This document shows positions 1 to 5,710 of a DNA stretch of 6,379 nt, piece by piece (the stretch's first letter is position 1; the number at the start of each line of letters is the position of its first letter). The translations under genes were made by a program, and so were the position numbers. This DNA comes from Vulcanimicrobiota bacterium. Lineage in GTDB: Bacteria > Vulcanimicrobiota > Vulcanimicrobiia > Vulcanimicrobiales > Vulcanimicrobiaceae. The notes beneath the pieces were generated by a model. The model was not told where the DNA came from. It did no database searches and saw nothing but the letters and a program-made list of their open reading frames with translations. The stretch lies in NCBI GenBank assembly GCA_019237435.1, contig JAFAHB010000035.1, forward strand, positions 1 to 6,379, given 5' to 3'.

Positions 1-380
1 AAGATGGCGCCGCTCGCTCCAATCGTCGGAACCATCGGACTACTGAAATAGACGACCCCCAAGCCCGAAACGATGAGCGAGATCGTGTAGATGAACAGCA
101 TCCGCCACGACCCGACCGCGTATTCGATGAAGCGGCCCAGGAACCACAGCGACAGCATATTGACGCCGATGTGCAGCAGGCTTCCGTGCAAGAATGCGCC
201 GGTAAAAATGCGCCACCATTGGCCGTATTGCAAGACGAACGCGGGAACCAGCGCGCCGTCGACCAGCACGCGTTCCATTCCGCGGCCCGTTCCCAGGCCC
301 GAGAGCATCTCGGAACCGGCCACATGAATCTCCCACAGATAGCCGATCACGTTGAGAACGATGAGCAAGCGGGTGATCAC
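1..380 (-). CDS. Rhomboid family intramembrane serine protease (3' part cut by window edge)
   Basis: Rhomboids are polytopic membrane proteases that cleave transmembrane segments inside the lipid bilayer with a Ser-His dyad. The visible 126 residues start at a GTG (378-380) whose last two bases begin the TGA stop of the upstream regulator, a 4-base GTGA overlap. A first hydrophobic segment spans about residues 4-20. A loop with the conserved Trp-Arg pair (W56-R57, in WWRIFTGAFLHGS) follows. TM2 starts with H70-x3-N74, the oxyanion-hole motif of the family. TM3 spans about 93-112, and the GASGA motif with nucleophile S123 lies at residues 121-125, right at the edge. The dyad His of TM6 falls outside the window, so activity cannot be confirmed. 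It is the last visible gene of the deaminase-regulator-rhomboid cluster. The substrate is unknown. Family call is firm; the GTG start is likely but has only a weak ribosome site. Confidence 0.9.
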   Translation of the reverse strand, partial: MITRLLIVLNVIGYLWEIHVAGSEMLSGLGTGRGMERVLVDGALVPAFVLQYGQWWRIFTGAFLHGSLLHIGVNMLSLWFLGRFIEYAVGSWRMLFIYTISLIVSGLGVVYFSSPMVPTIGASGAI

Positions 381-1042
381 GCGATCATGACCGTTCGCGC
401 CAGTTCGAGCGAGATCGCGTGCCGCGCCCCGTCGACTTCGATCGTCAGCGGTCCGCCCAGCGGCGCCTTTTCCAGGACGCTCAGACATACGCCCGGGCGC
501 ACGCCGACCTGGCCGAGGTAGCGCAGTATCTCCGGCATTTGCTCGGTGACGCCCGAAACGGTGACTTGCTTTCCCGGCTCGACTTGAGCGAGCGGAATGC
601 CGGTGCGGATGGGCTCCGTCAAGTCTGCCGGTGGAATGGGATGTCCGTGTGGGCACGTCTGCGGATCGCCGAGCGTCGCGATCAACCGCTCCTCGACCCG
701 CGGCGTGATGGCATGCTCGAGAATGCAGGCCTCGGCGTAAACTTCGTCCCACGGCATACCCAGCACGTCGGTCAGCAACCGTTCGGCCAGACGATTGCGT
801 CGCACGACTCCGACGGCGACCTCGAGTCCCTTTCGCGTCAACCGGATGTCGCCGCGCACCTCGTGTTCGACGTAACCGTCGTTGACGAGTTTCTTGAGCA
901 TCCCTGAAACGGAGGCGGGCGCAACGCCGAGCTCGGTCGCGAGCGCGGAGGTCGTGACGCCGGGTCCCTCGCGCTCGAGCCGATAGATCGCTTTCATATA
1001 CATCTCGAACGACTCGGCGAAGTGAGAGTGCGAGTGCGGCAT
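377..1042 (-). CDS. DtxR/IdeR-family metal-dependent transcriptional repressor
   Basis: A 221-residue regulator that would bind DNA when loaded with Fe(II) or Mn(II). The N-terminal winged helix is at about 10-72, with the recognition region near APASVSGMLKKL (41-52). A dimerisation domain follows (about 73-145), then a C-terminal FeoA/SH3-like domain (about 150-221), so it is full length. By alignment from memory with Corynebacterium DtxR, the primary-site ligands are present as M14, C106, E109 and H110. The Cys favours a DtxR/IdeR-like rather than an MntR-like site. Ancillary-site positions H79 and H98 of DtxR appear as N83 and Y102, while E87 is kept. The N-terminus has alternating histidines (H3, H5, H7). 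The start is the ATG at 1040-1042, 7 bases after the deaminase stop; the frame stays open upstream to 1129, but that stretch overlaps the deaminase gene and lacks family features. Its targets are not evident here, and I saw no clear operator. Confidence 0.93.
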   Translation of the reverse strand: MPHSHSHFAESFEMYMKAIYRLEREGPGVTTSALATELGVAPASVSGMLKKLVNDGYVEHEVRGDIRLTRKGLEVAVGVVRRNRLAERLLTDVLGMPWDEVYAEACILEHAITPRVEERLIATLGDPQTCPHGHPIPPADLTEPIRTGIPLAQVEPGKQVTVSGVTEQMPEILRYLGQVGVRPGVCLSVLEKAPLGGPLTIEVDGARHAISLELARTVMIA

Positions 1043-1049
1043 AAGCGCT

Positions 1050-2114
1050 TTAACTTCGAGGCGCGGCGGGAAGTTCCGCAAGATAGGCGAGCGCGGTCTC
1101 CATCGTCCGTTTTTCCTGCTCGCCGGCAAAGCTGGCAGCTATTGCGTTGCGCACGTAGCGCTCCAGGGCCGCAGCGCCCGCGATCTGCTCGACGAGCGCG
1201 TACTCGCCTTCGATCGAGGTTCGAAAAATCGCCGGATCGTCGGCGTCGATGGTCACGACGCATCCGGCGCGATCGAAATCGAGATACGGATGCGGATGAT
1301 CGCGCAGCTGCGAGCCGGTGAGGCTATTGGAGGTGGGGCAGATTTCCAAGGCGACGCCGCGTGCCGCGAGCAGCTCGACGGTTGACGGATCTTGCAGCGC
1401 GTGAATCCCGTGGCCGATGCGCTCGGCGCCGAGAACTTCGAGCGCGTCGCGTACGCTCGCGGGGCCGTCCGCTTCGCCCGCATGCGCGACGCAATGCAGT
1501 CCCTGCGCGCGCGCGAAGGCGAAGGCATCGGCGAAAAGCGTGGCCGGAAATCGCCCTTCGTCGCCGCCAAGCGAAACGCCGATGACGTCCAAATCGGTCA
1601 TCGCGGCTACCTGACGCGCTGTGTCCATCGCACTTTGTGCGCCGAAGTTCCGCGTAAGGTCGGGAAGAAGCTTAAATGTCGCGTGCGGCTTGGCGGCGCG
1701 CAGCTCGCCGGCGATCGCTTCCATCGTCGTGCGAACGTCGAGCTCTCGATTGAAAAACGTCCACACCGACGGCGAAACGAAGAGTTCGCCGTAGATCACG
1801 CCTTGCGCAAGCGAATCCTCAACGAACTCGCGGGCCAGCCGCGCGTAGTCCTCCGGTTCGTGCAGCGAGCGGCTGACGGCAGCGAAGATCAGCAGAAACT
1901 CTTCGAAGTCTTTGAAGCGATACGGCGCCGACCGATCGACCGGCTCGGCGGGTTCGTCGACGAACGCGGCGGCGGCCGCGCCCTCGGGGTGGTAGCGCAG
2001 GGGGACGCCGTGTTTGTCGGCCAGCTCGACGAAGGTCGCGGCGCGCAAGCTTCCTTCGAGGTGACAGTGCAGGTGAATCTTCGGTATGCGCCGCGCCAGC
2101 GAGTTGGATGGCAT
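1050..2114 (-). CDS. Adenosine deaminase family protein (adenosine or aminodeoxyfutalosine deaminase)
   Basis: A 354-residue zinc-dependent aminohydrolase of the amidohydrolase TIM-barrel superfamily, cytosolic, of normal length for the family. Visible motifs in order: metal-binding HxH in HLHCHLEGS (H16, H18), GVSLGGDE (179-186), HAGE with the metal His and catalytic Glu (H211, E214), RIGHG (H235), CPTSN (259-263), and the Asp pair in DADDP (D292, D293) that completes the metal and catalytic site. The usual reaction is adenosine to inosine plus ammonia in purine salvage. The same fold and motifs serve aminodeoxyfutalosine deaminase of the alternative menaquinone route, and sequence reading alone does not separate them. 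The residue before the Asp pair is Ala, where Thr or Ser is common. The start is the ATG at 2112-2114; no strong ribosome site precedes it. It is the first gene of its cluster and diverges from the tRNA. Confidence 0.9.
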   Translation of the reverse strand: MPSNSLARRIPKIHLHCHLEGSLRAATFVELADKHGVPLRYHPEGAAAAAFVDEPAEPVDRSAPYRFKDFEEFLLIFAAVSRSLHEPEDYARLAREFVEDSLAQGVIYGELFVSPSVWTFFNRELDVRTTMEAIAGELRAAKPHATFKLLPDLTRNFGAQSAMDTARQVAAMTDLDVIGVSLGGDEGRFPATLFADAFAFARAQGLHCVAHAGEADGPASVRDALEVLGAERIGHGIHALQDPSTVELLAARGVALEICPTSNSLTGSQLRDHPHPYLDFDRAGCVVTIDADDPAIFRTSIEGEYALVEQIAGAAALERYVRNAIAASFAGEQEKRTMETALAYLAELPAAPRS

Positions 2115-2174
2115 GCGGCTCGCATTCGGTGGGGAGGGGCGAAACCCGGCGCGTCGTAATGTTGTCGTTCCTGT

Positions 2175-2251
<77 letters not shown>

Positions 2252-2255
2252 AATC

Positions 2256-2288
2256 GGGCCCAACCAGCCGTTGGGCCTCTTTGTTTGA
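2256..2288 (+). terminator. Intrinsic terminator after tRNA-fMet
   Basis: A perfect 8-base-pair stem GGCCCAAC (2257-2264) / GTTGGGCC (2270-2277) closes a 5-base loop CAGCC. A possible G-T pair (2256, 2278) extends it, and a T-rich tail TCTTTGTTT follows. It begins 5 bases after the encoded CCA. On the minus strand the hairpin lies shortly after the anti-sigma stop (2297-2299), but the tail there has only a short ATTT. It could partly stop the opposing transcript, though it is best suited to the tRNA. Confidence 0.85.
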
Positions 2289-2296
2289 GTGCGGCA

Positions 2297-2887
2297 TTAC
2301 CGAATAGCTGCCGTTTCGAAAACCGTACGGCCGTCACGAACTTCGAGCCGTTCGAACGCTGCGTGAGTTTGCGTAAAGAGTTGGCTCGTATCGCCGTTGG
2401 GCTCGGTCGTACCGAGTCTGGTCGGGCCGGTGCGGGCGATTCCGTAAACGTCATAGCGATGGCACCCCATAACGATAACGTAGTACCACGAGCGGTTCCG
2501 AGCGTAGAGCACTTTCGCCGGCGGCCCGGCACCGCTGAACTGCGCATGCGAAAAATGGCTTTGGATCATTGCGACCGTGGCCGCGTCGTGATGCGAAACC
2601 GGGCGAGGAATCAACACGCCGGCGACGAGCGCCGCGGCTGCGGCGACGGCAAGCCACCACGGCGAGATGCCGCGCCGCTCGACCTGCAGAACTTTACCCG
2701 CGCCGGGTCGCGGCTCCGCGACCAGATCGCGCTCCAGCGCCAAGACGGTCTCTTCGGCTTCACCTACGCGGCGCAGACATTCTGCACAGTGAACGATATG
2801 CGCCTCTACCGTTGCGCGTTCGCCCGAATCGAGCGCGCCGGCGGCGTAGAGTTCGGCCGCCTCACCGATGTGTCGGTCAGCTTCCAT
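2297..2887 (-). CDS. Membrane-anchored zinc-finger (ZAS) anti-sigma factor
   Basis: A 196-residue protein expected to hold the neighbouring ECF sigma factor inactive at the membrane. The cytoplasmic N-terminal part has the ZAS signature H30-x3-C34-x2-C37 (in AHIVHCAEC). A single membrane segment lies at about 77-93 (WWLAVAAAAALVAGVLI). The remaining roughly 100 residues should be outside the membrane and resemble the C-terminal domain of RskA-like anti-sigma factors in general character only. That outer part is rich in possible metal ligands: H99, H100, H111, H114, C142-H143 and H175, with Met at 107 and 140. The ATG lies inside the last codons of the sigma gene (11-base overlap), with GGA eight bases upstream as a weak ribosome site, so the two are translationally coupled. 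It is the last gene of the cluster. The role is well supported; the inducing signal is unknown. Confidence 0.88.
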   Translation of the reverse strand: MEADRHIGEAAELYAAGALDSGERATVEAHIVHCAECLRRVGEAEETVLALERDLVAEPRPGAGKVLQVERRGISPWWLAVAAAAALVAGVLIPRPVSHHDAATVAMIQSHFSHAQFSGAGPPAKVLYARNRSWYYVIVMGCHRYDVYGIARTGPTRLGTTEPNGDTSQLFTQTHAAFERLEVRDGRTVFETAAIR

Positions 2888-3410
2888 TGCTCGTTTCCAA
2901 CACCAGCAATTTGCGCAACGATTGGAGCGCCGCGCTGAGCCGGCCCTTCACCGTCCCAATCGGTATGCCGAGTTGCAGCGCAACTTCGCTCAGCGGCATT
3001 CCCCGGTAGTAGGCCAGCGCAACGACCGCGGCTTGGCCTTCCGTCAGTCGCGCGAGCGCTCGCGCGATGCGTTCGCGTTCGATCGGATCCACCTCGATCA
3101 CGTACTGCGTGTCAACCGCGAGTCGAGCGGCGGTATGGCGACGGCGCGCGTGCTCGCGAACGTGCGTGAGCGCGCGATTTCGGGCGCACGTCACGAGAAA
3201 AGCCTCCAGGCTGCCGCGTGCCGCGACGTAGGCGTTTTGCCGTCGCCATAAATGCAGAAATACGTCGTGCACGCATTCCGCAGCGGCGTCGCGGTCGTCC
3301 AACAAGCGCAGCGCCGTCGCGTGCATCCGCGCGCCGAAACAGCGGTAGGCCGTTTCGTAAGCGTCCGCATCCCGTCGCGCGAAGCTCGTCTCCAGCGACT
3401 CGTCCCGCAC
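2877..3410 (-). CDS. ECF (group 4) RNA polymerase sigma factor
   Basis: A 177-residue sigma-70-family factor with only regions 2 and 4, as in extracytoplasmic-function sigma factors. Region 2 covers about residues 10-90 and includes the DDRDAAAECVHDVFLHLWRR stretch (38-57) and the GSLEAFLVTCARNRALTHVR stretch (67-86) typical of 2.2-2.4. Region 4 covers about 112-170, with the helix-turn-helix SEVALQLGIPIGTVKGRLS (141-159). The start taken is the GTG at 3408-3410, one base after the stop of the phosphoesterase gene. The frame stays open upstream to an ATG at 3494, but those 28 extra codons overlap that gene and look unlike a sigma N-terminus. No strong ribosome site is seen, so coupling to upstream translation is likely. 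The paired anti-sigma gene overlaps its 3' end. The regulon is unknown; autoregulation of this cluster is a common pattern but not visible here. Confidence 0.92.
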   Translation of the reverse strand: MRDESLETSFARRDADAYETAYRCFGARMHATALRLLDDRDAAAECVHDVFLHLWRRQNAYVAARGSLEAFLVTCARNRALTHVREHARRRHTAARLAVDTQYVIEVDPIERERIARALARLTEGQAAVVALAYYRGMPLSEVALQLGIPIGTVKGRLSAALQSLRKLLVLETSNGS

Positions 3411-3411
3411 G

Positions 3412-4299
3412 CTAGCCCAAGGCGCGATCCTCGAAATGAAGCGCGCCGCCGGCGAGCTCGACGGTTCGGTAACCGATCGCATGCAGCAGGTCATTTCTCG
3501 GAAGCGTCACTGGGCCCGGTTTCGGCGCCGTGCCGGCTTTGGGCTGCGGGTAGGCGGTGGCATCGGCGCTCGCAAAGCGAATGTTGCCCTCTTGATGTGT
3601 CACGATTTGATGGATGTGCCCGTTCAGAACGGTCACGTGGTCGAAGCGCTGTAACAGCGCCAGCGCCTTGATTCCGTCCTCGGTGGTCCAGCCCCATTGC
3701 GGATAGAGCGCGTAGAGCGGCACGTGCGTGAAGACTACGACCGGCGTCGAGGAGGCGACCGCGTCGAGATCGCCGGCGAGCCATGCGAGCTGCTCGCTTC
3801 CCAGCAAGCCCATCTTTTCAAAGTTGAAGACGTTGAGCAGGACGACGTAGTGGATCCCGGCGGCATCCCAAGACGCCCAGCCCCCGGAGCTCGAGTGCGG
3901 GATCCTAAAGTTCGCGAGATACGGCTTAAAGTCGTTGCCGATAACGTCGTGCTCGCCGGGTAGCGCGATCAACGGCGCTCGCAACTGCGATAGAATCGCT
4001 CGCGCGTCGTCAAATTGCTTCGGCGTGGAAAGATGCGTGATATCGCCGGTGTGCACCACGAATGCCGGCTGCGACGCCAGCGCGTTGATCGCGTCGACCG
4101 CCATTTGCAGCGTTCCGGCAACGTCGGGGTTTGCGGCCTGATGGAAGCCGATATGGCTATCGCTGATCTGCACGAACGCGATCGAATCGGTCGTGCCCTC
4201 GGCGACGGCGCGGCCCGCGAGCAATCCGCCAGCGCCGAGCGAGTAGGCGATTCCGGCGCCGGTCCAGGCCACATGTTCGAGGAAAGAGGCGCGTTTCAC
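3412..4299 (-). CDS. Calcineurin-like metallophosphoesterase with Tat-like signal
   Basis: A 295-residue two-metal phosphoesterase, probably exported; the substrate is unknown. Core motifs in order: D47-x-H49 (ISDSHIG), G85-D86 (HTGD), G115-E-H117-D118, H191 (FTHVPL) and G227-H-I-H230. The third block reads GEHD, whereas GNH(D/E) is the usual superfamily form, so the metal-bridging Asn is Glu here. The N-terminus KRASFLEHVAWTG followed by a hydrophobic stretch and AVA (31-33) resembles a Tat signal with KR in place of RR. The start is a GTG (4297-4299) overlapping the cupredoxin stop as GTGA, preceded by GGTGA as a modest ribosome site; an upstream in-frame ATG at 4353 would overlap the cupredoxin and bury the signal. 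Linkage to a cupredoxin suggests that the two work in the same compartment. The enzyme class is firm; the role is not. Confidence 0.88.
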   Translation of the reverse strand: MKRASFLEHVAWTGAGIAYSLGAGGLLAGRAVAEGTTDSIAFVQISDSHIGFHQAANPDVAGTLQMAVDAINALASQPAFVVHTGDITHLSTPKQFDDARAILSQLRAPLIALPGEHDVIGNDFKPYLANFRIPHSSSGGWASWDAAGIHYVVLLNVFNFEKMGLLGSEQLAWLAGDLDAVASSTPVVVFTHVPLYALYPQWGWTTEDGIKALALLQRFDHVTVLNGHIHQIVTHQEGNIRFASADATAYPQPKAGTAPKPGPVTLPRNDLLHAIGYRTVELAGGALHFEDRALG

Positions 4300-4616
4300 G
4301 GCGTCACCGCTTTGACGACGATCGTCCCCTTCATGAACGGGTGCAGCTCGCAAAAATACGCGTACGCCCCCGGTTTATCGAACTTGTGACGCCAGATCCC
4401 GCCAGTGTCGAGACCCTTCGAATCGAAGCTGCCGTCCGTCGCGGTGACGGTGTGGGCATCGTCGTCCTCGTTACTAAACGTTACCGTTTCCCCGGCTCTA
4501 ATCGTTAGCGTCGGGGGTGAATAGGCGTCGTTCTTGATTTCGACGGTCGGCGTCGAGAGCGCGAGAGCCGGTAAAAGGAGCTGCGCCGCAAGGAGCGCGA
4601 CAAAGAAATGATTCAT
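4296..4616 (-). CDS. Exported type-1 blue-copper protein (cupredoxin, amicyanin/plastocyanin-like)
   Basis: A 106-residue small copper protein, expected to carry single electrons or bind copper outside the cytoplasmic membrane. Residues 1 to about 20 (MNHFFVALLAAQLLLPALAL) form a signal peptide with an ALA-type cleavage site. The mature part of about 86 residues matches a minimal cupredoxin fold. All four type-1 copper ligands are visible: H55 in DDDAHT, then C89, H92 and M95 in CELHPFM. The compact C-x2-H-x2-M spacing is the amicyanin type. The ATG at 4614-4616 has a weak GAG six bases upstream. It follows the GH130 gene by 65 bases and overlaps the phosphoesterase start by 4 bases. No partner oxidase, dehydrogenase or cytochrome is in the window, so an electron-transfer role is inferred from the family only. 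Confidence 0.93.
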   Translation of the reverse strand: MNHFFVALLAAQLLLPALALSTPTVEIKNDAYSPPTLTIRAGETVTFSNEDDDAHTVTATDGSFDSKGLDTGGIWRHKFDKPGAYAYFCELHPFMKGTIVVKAVTP

Positions 4617-4681
4617 GCCGTCTCTACGCCGCTGGGCGGCAAACGGTTGGGGTCGCGGGCTAGGCCCAGTCGCGCGAGCGT

Positions 4682-5710
4682 CTAAGCGTCGAGCGACAGG
4701 CGTCCGCGGCCAATTTCGTAATCGGCCATTCCGTAATAGATATCGAATTCGCGCTCGCCGCGCGGATCGATTCCGGTCGGAAAGACGACGTGTCCCACGG
4801 CGCCCCGAAGCTCGGCACCGATTTCGGGAACGAACAGCGGATCAGCCGATCTAAACAGGATGCGGTCGAGGCGCTCCGCGTCGTGGATGATGACGCCGGC
4901 GCAATATCGCAATAGGGACGAATCTTTCGGGTGAGCGAGCTCGTCAACGCCGTGCATCACCGATAACCAGCCTGCAGCGATCCGCACCGGCGGAGCGCCG
5001 GCGCCGACTTTGATCGCTCCCCAGTTCGCCGGGGGCAAGCTCAAGCGATGCGTCTCGGTTGCGATGCGAAGCGCGTGAATGTCTTTCAGAACGGCCTCGA
5101 GCGGAACGTACGCTATGGAAATTCCTTCGCGCTGCTCCGGCGGCAACGCCTCGATGTGCGCGATCGCCTCCCTCGCGCTCATTGCGAAGAGCTGCTGCAT
5201 CGTCGGGCGATGGTAAAACGCCAGCGACTCGATCCCCGCGGGTGACGCGACCGGCTCGGGGAAGAACGCGGCATCTTTGTCGGCAAACGGCTCGTCGCTT
5301 TCGCAAAACTGAACCAGCCCGAGGCGCTGCCACACCAATCCGTCCTGCGATACGGCGACCGCGACCTCGGGCCCGCGCGGACCGAAAGCGACGTAGGCCA
5401 TCACGTAGCGATCGATCGCAGCGATGAACGTGACGCGCGGATCTTCGCATCCATGGCCGTCGGGCCCGTCGCGCAGCTCGTATGGCGCCTCCGGTTCGAG
5501 CGCGAACCCGTCAAACTCGAGTTCGAGGGAACCGTCGGGAGACTCGCGCGTCGGAAACGAGCCAATGCGCGAGACGTTGCCGGGCGCCACCATGCGCGGA
5601 TAGAGTTGCAGCGTGCCGTCGCGCAGCCGCGAGCACGCGGGATTGAGAATACCGAGCCGGCCGAGGGTTGCACTCGGTTTGAGTACGATGCCCGAACGTT
5701 CGAACTTCAG
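4682..5710 (-). CDS. GH130-family glycoside phosphorylase/hydrolase (beta-mannoside type), probable CTG start
   Basis: A five-bladed propeller enzyme of family GH130, whose known members phosphorolyse or hydrolyse beta-1,4- or beta-1,2-mannosides. Numbering from the CTG at 5708-5710 gives 342 residues. Visible blocks: ILNPACSRLRDG (21-32), SRIG with R48, EDPR (89-92; the Asp is the family's catalytic acid), KD (145-146) before AAFFPE, YHRP with R168, WGAIKVGAGAPP with K234, MHG with H253, and YYGMAD near the end. Keeping R48, R168, K234 and H253 suggests phosphate binding, hence a phosphorylase, but this rests on remembered alignments. The first ATG (5593) would remove 39 residues that include the NPA block and has no ribosome site. 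No ATG, GTG or TTG occurs in frame between it and the kbl end, so CTG is the best start. It overlaps the kbl stop as CTGA. There is no signal peptide, so it is likely cytosolic. Confidence 0.83.
   Translation of the reverse strand: MKFERSGIVLKPSATLGRLGILNPACSRLRDGTLQLYPRMVAPGNVSRIGSFPTRESPDGSLELEFDGFALEPEAPYELRDGPDGHGCEDPRVTFIAAIDRYVMAYVAFGPRGPEVAVAVSQDGLVWQRLGLVQFCESDEPFADKDAAFFPEPVASPAGIESLAFYHRPTMQQLFAMSAREAIAHIEALPPEQREGISIAYVPLEAVLKDIHALRIATETHRLSLPPANWGAIKVGAGAPPVRIAAGWLSVMHGVDELAHPKDSSLLRYCAGVIIHDAERLDRILFRSADPLFVPEIGAELRGAVGHVVFPTGIDPRGEREFDIYYGMADYEIGRGRLSLDA

Noticed and set aside
419..907. Plus-strand open frame (162 codons) opposite the metalloregulator
   Set aside because: Antisense shadow with no motif; the minus strand holds a complete DtxR-type protein.
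1043..1129. N-terminal extension of the metalloregulator to an upstream ATG
   Set aside because: The 29 extra residues overlap the deaminase gene and are Arg/Pro-rich; family homology starts near the ATG at 1042.
1392..2159. Long plus-strand open frame (255 codons) opposite the deaminase gene
   Set aside because: It is antisense to a gene with clear family motifs, has an Arg/Ala-rich composition typical of high-GC shadows, and runs into the tRNA promoter region.
2115..2174. Metal-box operator for the DtxR-type regulator or a clear promoter upstream of the deaminase
   Set aside because: No convincing dyad resembling known iron or manganese boxes and no good -35/-10 pair for the minus strand could be seen.
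3411..3494. N-terminal extension of the sigma factor to an upstream ATG
   Set aside because: It overlaps the phosphoesterase gene and adds residues unlike sigma region 2; the GTG at 3410 fits the usual ECF start.
4632..4669. Inverted repeat CTGGGC/GCCCAG and nested GGGC/GCCC between the GH130 and cupredoxin genes
   Set aside because: The stems are short, the outer arms are 26 bases apart and no T run follows on either strand, so it is not supported as a terminator; it may be chance in GC-rich DNA.
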